This document shows, piece after piece, positions 59,789 to 64,000 of a stretch of 64,000 nt of DNA. The notes below the pieces were generated by a model that saw only the letters and a list, made by a program, of their open reading frames with translations, was not told the origin of the DNA and made no database searches. The first letter of the stretch is position 1; each line of letters starts with the position of its first letter. Made by a program: the position numbers and the translations under genes. The DNA comes from Paracoccus sp. TOH. GTDB taxonomy: Bacteria > Pseudomonadota > Alphaproteobacteria > Rhodobacterales > Rhodobacteraceae. The DNA is taken from positions 1,076,501 through 1,140,500 of the forward strand of contig NZ_CP098360.1 in NCBI RefSeq assembly GCF_030388245.1, written 5' to 3'.

Positions 59789-60846
59789 AGCAGATGGCCC
59801 GATTTCGCGGCCTTCACGTCCAGATAGCCGGTATTGTGGCGGTTGCGCGGGGTGATCAGCGGCACGCGTTCGGCCACGCGGATGCCGTGGCCCTCCAGCA
59901 TCGCCACTTTCTTGGGATTGTTGGTCATCAGCCGCACCGCGTCGAAGCCCATCTTCTTCAGGATGCCGGCGCCGATGCGGAAATCGCGCTCGTCATCCTC
60001 GAAGCCCAGCCGGTGATTGGCCTCGACCGTGTCGAAGCCCTGGTTCTGCAGCGCATAGGCGCGCATCTTGTTGGCCAGGCCGATGCCGCGCCCCTCCTGG
60101 TTCAGATACAGCAGCACGCCTTCTCCCGCCTGGCCCATGGCGGCCAGCGCGGCATGCAGCTGCGGGCCGCAATCGCATTTCAGGCTGCCCAGCACGTCGC
60201 CGGTGAAGCAGGCCGAATGCAGCCGCGCCAGCACCGGCGCCGCGCGCGAGGGGGCGCCGATCTCGACCGCGTAATGCTCGGCCTCGCCGGTATCGGGGCG
60301 GAAGATGTGCAGCTTGGCATTCTCGGCCGCCAGCAGCGGCAGGCGCGCGGCGGCGACCGGGGCCATCGCGGCTTCGGCCGCCATCTGCGCCAAGGCTGGG
60401 CCGGGCGAAAGCCGCGTCAGCCCCTCGGGCGGCGCGGCCACGGGCACCACCAGCACCGCAGGCAGCAGCTGCGCCGATTTCGCCAGGGCGATGCCGGCGC
60501 GATGCGCGTCCACATCGCCGCCGCGCGGGCTGCGGAACGGCCCCTTCATCGGCGTCATCAGGTCGCCGGCCGGATCGGCCACGGCGCGCAGCCAGGCCAG
60601 ATCGGCATCGCCCGGCACCGCGACGCGCGCCAGGTCGCGGTCATAGACCCGGACCTTCAGCGTCTCGGCCCGCGGCTCGGTGATCGCCAGCACGGCGGGG
60701 CCGAGGGCGCGCATGGCGTCCAGCCTGTCGGCGCGCAGCGTCTCGACCGCCGCGACCAGCTGGCCGCCGATGACCACGGGCAAGCCCATGCGCAGGTCGG
60801 CGCGGGCGCGCGACAGGGTCTCGGTCAGGGTGGGGATCAGGGTCAT
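59785..60846 (-). CDS. ribA: GTP cyclohydrolase II with degenerate N-terminal half
   Basis: First committed enzyme of riboflavin synthesis, opening the GTP ring. The C-terminal 190 residues carry the full GCH-II signature: zinc ligands Cys213, Cys224 and Cys226 ([16 protein letters not shown]), [18 protein letters not shown], and LMTNNPKK. The N-terminal 160 residues ([15 protein letters not shown]...) sit where RibBA proteins have dihydroxybutanone-phosphate synthase but lack its DREnEgD acidic motif, so that activity is probably gone. A separate ribB must exist elsewhere. Its stop overlaps the YkuD start. Confidence 0.93.
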   Translation of the reverse strand: MTLIPTLTETLSRARADLRMGLPVVIGGQLVAAVETLRADRLDAMRALGPAVLAITEPRAETLKVRVYDRDLARVAVPGDADLAWLRAVADPAGDLMTPMKGPFRSPRGGDVDAHRAGIALAKSAQLLPAVLVVPVAAPPEGLTRLSPGPALAQMAAEAAMAPVAAARLPLLAAENAKLHIFRPDTGEAEHYAVEIGAPSRAAPVLARLHSACFTGDVLGSLKCDCGPQLHAALAAMGQAGEGVLLYLNQEGRGIGLANKMRAYALQNQGFDTVEANHRLGFEDDERDFRIGAGILKKMGFDAVRLMTNNPKKVAMLEGHGIRVAERVPLITPRNRHNTGYLDVKAAKSGHLL

Positions 60847-60979
60847 CGGGCCAGTGCGGTTGAAACAATCTGAAACATAGGGCGGATTTCCGACAACTCC
60901 ATGTGAGAATTGCTGCAAACCGCTGGACGCCTGCCGCGCCGCGCCACAGTTTTCCGCCATATCGCCAAAGGAGGCAAGA

Positions 60980-61666
60980 ATGGCCGGACTGAAAAAGATC
61001 CTGCTCGTCGACGACGAGGAAGACCTGCGCGAGGCGTTGGCCGAGCAATTGGTGGCCACCGAGGATTTCGAGGTGTTCGAGGCCGGCTCGGGCCACGAGG
61101 CGGTCGAGAAGAGCAAGGGCGCCATCTTCGATCTGGTGGTGCTGGATGTGGGCCTGCCCGACACCGACGGGCGCGAGCTGTGCAAGCGGCTGCGCAAGCA
61201 GGGCGTCAAATGCCCCATCGTCATGCTGACCGGGCACGATACCGATGCCGATACCATCCTGGGCCTGGATTCGGGCGCGAACGACTACATCACCAAGCCG
61301 TTCAAGTTCCCGGTGCTGCTGGCGCGGCTGCGCGCCCAGCTGCGCACGCACGAGCAGTCCGAGGACGCGATCTTCCAGCTTGGCCCCTATACGTTCAAGC
61401 CGGCGATGAAGATGCTGATCGACGCCAAGGAGCGCAAGATCCGGCTGACGGAAAAGGAAACCAATATCCTGAAATTCCTGTATCGCGCCCAGGACGGGGT
61501 GGTGCCGCGCGACGTGCTGCTGCACGAGGTCTGGGGCTACAATGCCGGCGTGACCACGCATACGCTGGAAACGCATATCTACCGCCTGCGCCAGAAGATC
61601 GAGCCCGATCCCTCGAACGCGCGGCTGCTGGTGACGGAATCCGGCGGCTATCGTCTCGTGGCCTGA
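60980..61666 (+). CDS. OmpR/PhoB-family response regulator
   Basis: A 228-residue two-component regulator. The receiver has the acidic pair in LLVDDEEDL, phosphorylated Asp56 (VVLDVGLP), Thr84 and Lys106 ([10 protein letters not shown]). The winged-helix output domain includes [15 protein letters not shown] and [16 protein letters not shown]. No sensor kinase is adjacent, so it is an orphan; its sequence is reminiscent of the CenR-type envelope regulators of alphaproteobacteria, which is a suggestion only. AAAGGAGG precedes the ATG with ideal spacing. A terminator and a repeat copy follow. Confidence 0.93.
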   Translation: MAGLKKILLVDDEEDLREALAEQLVATEDFEVFEAGSGHEAVEKSKGAIFDLVVLDVGLPDTDGRELCKRLRKQGVKCPIVMLTGHDTDADTILGLDSGANDYITKPFKFPVLLARLRAQLRTHEQSEDAIFQLGPYTFKPAMKMLIDAKERKIRLTEKETNILKFLYRAQDGVVPRDVLLHEVWGYNAGVTTHTLETHIYRLRQKIEPDPSNARLLVTESGGYRLVA

Positions 61667-61749
61667 TCGATGTTCACCGGCGGAACCGGCGCCCGACTTG
61701 CGGGTTCTGCCTGCGAAGCCCGGTGGTCGGAGGATGCGGCCACATGATG

Positions 61750-61784
61750 ACCCGGCCCCGGCCTGCCCGGCGGCCGGGTTTTCT
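61750..61784 (+). terminator. intrinsic terminator of the response regulator gene
   Basis: ACCCGGCC (61750-61757) pairs with GGCCGGGT (61772-61779) with a 14-base GC-rich loop, followed by TTTCTTTC, 84 bases beyond the stop. Confidence 0.65.
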
Positions 61785-61829
61785 TTCGGCGCGGTCCCGC
61801 GGGGGCGCTTCGCCCCCCGCACCCCCAGA

Positions 61830-61849
61830 GGGTATTTGCGAAACGGTGA
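61830..61849 (+). repeat. dispersed intergenic repeat, copy 4
   Basis: GGGTATTTGCGAAACGGTGA differs from copies 1 and 2 by one base. It is preceded by the same kind of G-rich hairpin (GGGGGCGCTTCGCCCCC near 61801-61817) and CCCCC. It lies 67 bases before the xthA start. Confidence 0.7.
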
Positions 61850-61915
61850 GGCGGGGTCCGGCGGTGGACAAGGCCGCTTCGCGCCCCTAGGGTCCGTCCC
61901 CGAAAGGAAGCTGCC

Positions 61916-62701
61916 ATGTTCACCATCGCCACCTGGAACATCAACTCGGTCCGCCTGCGCGAGGCGCTGGTCGCCCGCTTCCTGACCGAGGAGGCGCCGG
62001 ACATCCTGTGCCTGCAGGAGACCAAGAGCCCGGTCGAGAAGATCCCGCTGGAGGCGTTCCGGGCGCTGGGCTACCGGCATTTCGTGGCGCGCGGGCAAAA
62101 GGGCTACAACGGCGTCGCCATCCTGTCGAAGCTGCCGATCGAGGATGCGGGCGACCGCGATTATGCCGGGCTTGGTCATGCCCGCCATGTCGCCGCCCGG
62201 CTGGAGAACGGCGTCACCATCCACAACTTCTACGTGCCGGCGGGCGGCGACATTCCCGACCGCGAGCAAAACCTGAAATTCGGCCAGAAACTGGATTTCC
62301 TGACCGAGATGCGCGACGCCTTCCACGCCGACAAGCCCGCGCGCTCGATCATGGTGGGCGATCTGAACATCGCCCCGCGCGAGGACGATGTCTGGTCGCA
62401 CAAGCAATTGCTGAAGATCGTCAGCCACACGCCGATCGAGATCGAGCATCTGGGGGCGGCACAGGATGCCGGCAGCTGGGTGGACATCACCCGCAAGGAC
62501 ATTCCCCAGGGCCTGCTTTACAGCTGGTGGAGCTATCGGGCGCGCGACTGGGACGCCGCCGACAAGGGCCGGCGGCTGGATCACATCTGGGCCACGCCCG
62601 ACATCGCCAATGCCGGGCATGGCAGCCGCATCCTGCGGCCGCTGCGCGGCTGGCAGCAGCCCAGCGACCATGTGCCGGTGCTGGCCAGCTTTGATCTCTG
62701 A
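61916..62701 (+). CDS. xthA: exodeoxyribonuclease III
   Basis: A 261-residue Mg-dependent exonuclease/AP endonuclease for base excision repair. Motifs: ATWNINSVRLR (metal Asn), LCLQETK (metal Glu), YVPAGGD, MVGDLNIAP (active Asp/Asn), and the end RRLDHIWATPD...SDHVPVLASFDL with the catalytic His. Length and all catalytic parts are normal. GAAAGGAAG precedes the ATG. Confidence 0.96.
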   Translation: MFTIATWNINSVRLREALVARFLTEEAPDILCLQETKSPVEKIPLEAFRALGYRHFVARGQKGYNGVAILSKLPIEDAGDRDYAGLGHARHVAARLENGVTIHNFYVPAGGDIPDREQNLKFGQKLDFLTEMRDAFHADKPARSIMVGDLNIAPREDDVWSHKQLLKIVSHTPIEIEHLGAAQDAGSWVDITRKDIPQGLLYSWWSYRARDWDAADKGRRLDHIWATPDIANAGHGSRILRPLRGWQQPSDHVPVLASFDL

Positions 62702-62706
62702 TCCTG

Positions 62707-62729
62707 CGCTGCGGCGCTTTGCCGCAGTG
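62707..62729 (+). terminator. hairpin behind xthA
   Basis: CTGCGGC (62709-62715) pairs with GCCGCAG (62721-62727) around GCTTT, extendable by two pairs, 5 bases after the stop. It has no U-tract. Confidence 0.4.
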
Positions 62730-62809
62730 CCCCGCACGGCCGGCCCAATCTTGCATCGCGCCGGTCGCTGCGCCATCTAGGGGGCAACCCTGTCGCATGA
62801 GGATACCCG

Positions 62810-63721
62810 ATGCTCGAGCTTGGCTCCGCCCCCAAAGATGCCGCCCCCGCCGATATCATCAAGGACGTGACCGAGGCGACCTTCATGGCCGATGTGGTCG
62901 ATGCCTCGATGACGGTGCCGGTCATTGTCGATTTCTGGGCGCCCTGGTGCGGCCCCTGCAAGACGCTTGGCCCGCAGCTCGAGGCCGAGGTCGCCCGCCA
63001 CAAGGGCCGTGTCCGCATGGCCAAGGTCAATGTGGACGAGAACCAGATGATCGCCGCGCAATTGCGCGTGCAGTCGATCCCGACGGTCTATGCCTTCTTC
63101 CAGGGTCAGCCGGTCGACGCCTTCCAGGGCGCGATCCCGCAAAGCCAGATCAAGCAGTTCGTCGAGAAGCTGGCGGCGATGGGCGGCGATGACGGCGGCC
63201 TGGCCGAGGCGCTGGACGCGGCCGAGGCGATGATCGCCGAGGGTGCGCCCGAGGATGCGGCCGAGACCTTTGCCGCGATCCTCGAGGAAGAACCCGAGAA
63301 CGCCGCCGCCTGGGGCGGGCTGGTCCGGGCCCATCTGGCCGCCGGCCATGCCGACCGCGCCGAGGAGGCCCTGGCGCAGGTGCCCGCCGCCATCGCCAAT
63401 GCCGCGCCCATCGAGGCTGCCCGCGCCCAGCTGCAGCTGGCGCGGCAGGCCGCCGAGGCCGGGCCGCTGGACGAGCTGCGCCAGAAGGTCGAGGCCGACC
63501 CGGCCGACCAGCAGGCGCGCTTCGACTATGCCACGGCGCTGCATGCCGCCGGTCAGGTCGAGGAGGCGATCGACCAGCTTCTGGAATCCTTCCGCCGCGA
63601 CCGCGACTGGAACGACGGCGCCGCCAAGGCGCAGCTGCTGACCATCTTCGACGCCCTGAAGCCCACCGATCCGCTGGCGCAGAAGGGCCGGCGCCGGCTG
63701 TCCTCGCTGATCTTCGCCTGA
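62810..63721 (+). CDS. thioredoxin-fold chaperone with TPR tail (YbbN/CnoX-like)
   Basis: A 303-residue protein joining an N-terminal thioredoxin domain (about 15-130) to a helical TPR-like tail. The redox site is WCGPC (Cys47 and Cys50) in VDFWAPWCGPCKTLGP. E. coli YbbN has lost this site (SxxC), while the CXXC form in other bacteria keeps reductase or holdase-redox activity, so this copy may do both. Later landmarks are VDENQMIAAQLRVQSIPTVYAFFQG and the tail DPLAQKGRRRLSSLIFA. The next gene starts one base after its stop. Confidence 0.93.
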   Translation: MLELGSAPKDAAPADIIKDVTEATFMADVVDASMTVPVIVDFWAPWCGPCKTLGPQLEAEVARHKGRVRMAKVNVDENQMIAAQLRVQSIPTVYAFFQGQPVDAFQGAIPQSQIKQFVEKLAAMGGDDGGLAEALDAAEAMIAEGAPEDAAETFAAILEEEPENAAAWGGLVRAHLAAGHADRAEEALAQVPAAIANAAPIEAARAQLQLARQAAEAGPLDELRQKVEADPADQQARFDYATALHAAGQVEEAIDQLLESFRRDRDWNDGAAKAQLLTIFDALKPTDPLAQKGRRRLSSLIFA

Positions 63722-63722
63722 T

Positions 63723-64000
63723 ATGGCCCGCGGCATCGACCTGCCCGAGACCGTCCCGCTGTTCCCGCTGCCGGGCGCGGTGCTGATGCCGCGCACCCGC
63801 CTGCCGCTGCAGATCTTCGAGCCGCGCTACCTGCAGATGGTCGAGGACGTGCTGAAGACCCCCTCGCGGCTGATCGGCATGATCCAGCCGGCCGAAGGTG
63901 GGCTGGACGCGCTGGCCCAGGTCGGCTGTGCCGGACGCATCGTGGCTTTTTCCGAACTGGACGACGGTCGGCTGATGATCTCGTTGAAGGCGCGCTCGCG
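63723..64000 (+). CDS. Lon substrate-binding-domain (LON-N/PUA) protein, partial
   Basis: The first 92 codons of a gene that runs off the right edge. MARGIDLPETVPLFPLPGAV and LPLQIFEPRYLQMVEDVL are typical of small proteins consisting only of the Lon N-terminal domain, as found beside ybbN-type genes in many alphaproteobacteria; GMIQP and VGCAGRIVAFSELDDGRLMI follow. These may recognise substrates for the Lon protease or act independently; function is not settled. It begins one base after the stop of the preceding gene, so the two are translationally coupled. Confidence 0.9.
   Translation, partial: MARGIDLPETVPLFPLPGAVLMPRTRLPLQIFEPRYLQMVEDVLKTPSRLIGMIQPAEGGLDALAQVGCAGRIVAFSELDDGRLMISLKARS

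Overview
The window is 64 kb of GC-rich chromosome (roughly two-thirds G+C by eye) from an alphaproteobacterium of the order Rhodobacterales. The best guess is Paracoccus. This is an inference from gene content and order (gpmI-envC-ctpA-rppH, fsa-DUF484-xerC, rlmN beside an IalB-family gene, COQ9, a 274-residue DapD) and from a catechol siderophore locus of the kind expected for parabactin-type compounds. No phage, transposase, CRISPR array, rRNA operon or plasmid function was seen. Two tRNA genes are present, Cys(GCA) and Gly(GCC).

Layout. 1-9 kb: leuC with a small leaderless-looking upstream ORF, rsfS-rlmH, a LOG-family gene followed by decayed copies of its own 3' end, dapD, a GlsB-type membrane protein, a YbaK deacylase and an MltB-like lipoprotein. 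9-13 kb: four genes joined by ATGA overlaps on the minus strand, gpmI-envC-ctpA-rppH (glycolysis, septal peptidoglycan activation, periplasmic proteolysis, mRNA 5'-end processing). 13-27 kb: metallophosphoesterase, rlmN, IalB protein, asparaginase, TSUP exporter, fsa-DUF484-xerC, priA, an AbrB-type permease, N-formylglutamate amidohydrolase and pyruvate kinase. 27-37 kb: rpmI-rplT, then a P450, an AGCS symporter and an ArsC-like protein, then pheS. Four further small genes separate pheS from pheT. pheT is flanked by inverted clusters of short repeats spaced exactly 11 bp apart. 37-47 kb: GST, mscL, alanine dehydrogenase with a divergent Lrp regulator, rpsU, COQ9 and quinone oxidoreductase, tRNA-Cys, 6-phosphogluconate dehydrogenase, cyclopropane synthase, tRNA-Gly and small membrane proteins.

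47.9-54 kb is the most distinctive accessory locus: a stand-alone NRPS condensation domain (VibH-like), a 2,3-dihydroxybenzoate-AMP ligase, a free-standing aryl carrier protein, and entA, entB and entC homologues. Together they can make 2,3-dihydroxybenzoate, load it on the carrier and, by analogy with vibriobactin, couple it to a polyamine. This would give bis(dihydroxybenzoyl)spermidine, the core of parabactin. No cyclising threonine module, exporter or TonB receptor lies in the window. 54-64 kb: diacylglycerol-kinase-like protein, phosphoesterase, VOC protein, RNA methyltransferase, SDR, L,D-transpeptidase, GTP cyclohydrolase II with a degenerate N-terminal half, a response regulator, exonuclease III, a thioredoxin-fold chaperone and the start of a Lon-substrate-binding-domain protein.

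Non-coding structure worth noting: a dispersed intergenic element with a roughly 20-bp core (GGGTATTTGGGAAACGGTGA) next to GC-rich hairpins, three convergent gene pairs whose stop codons share the tetramer CTAG, many clear intrinsic terminators, and several readable sigma70-type promoters.
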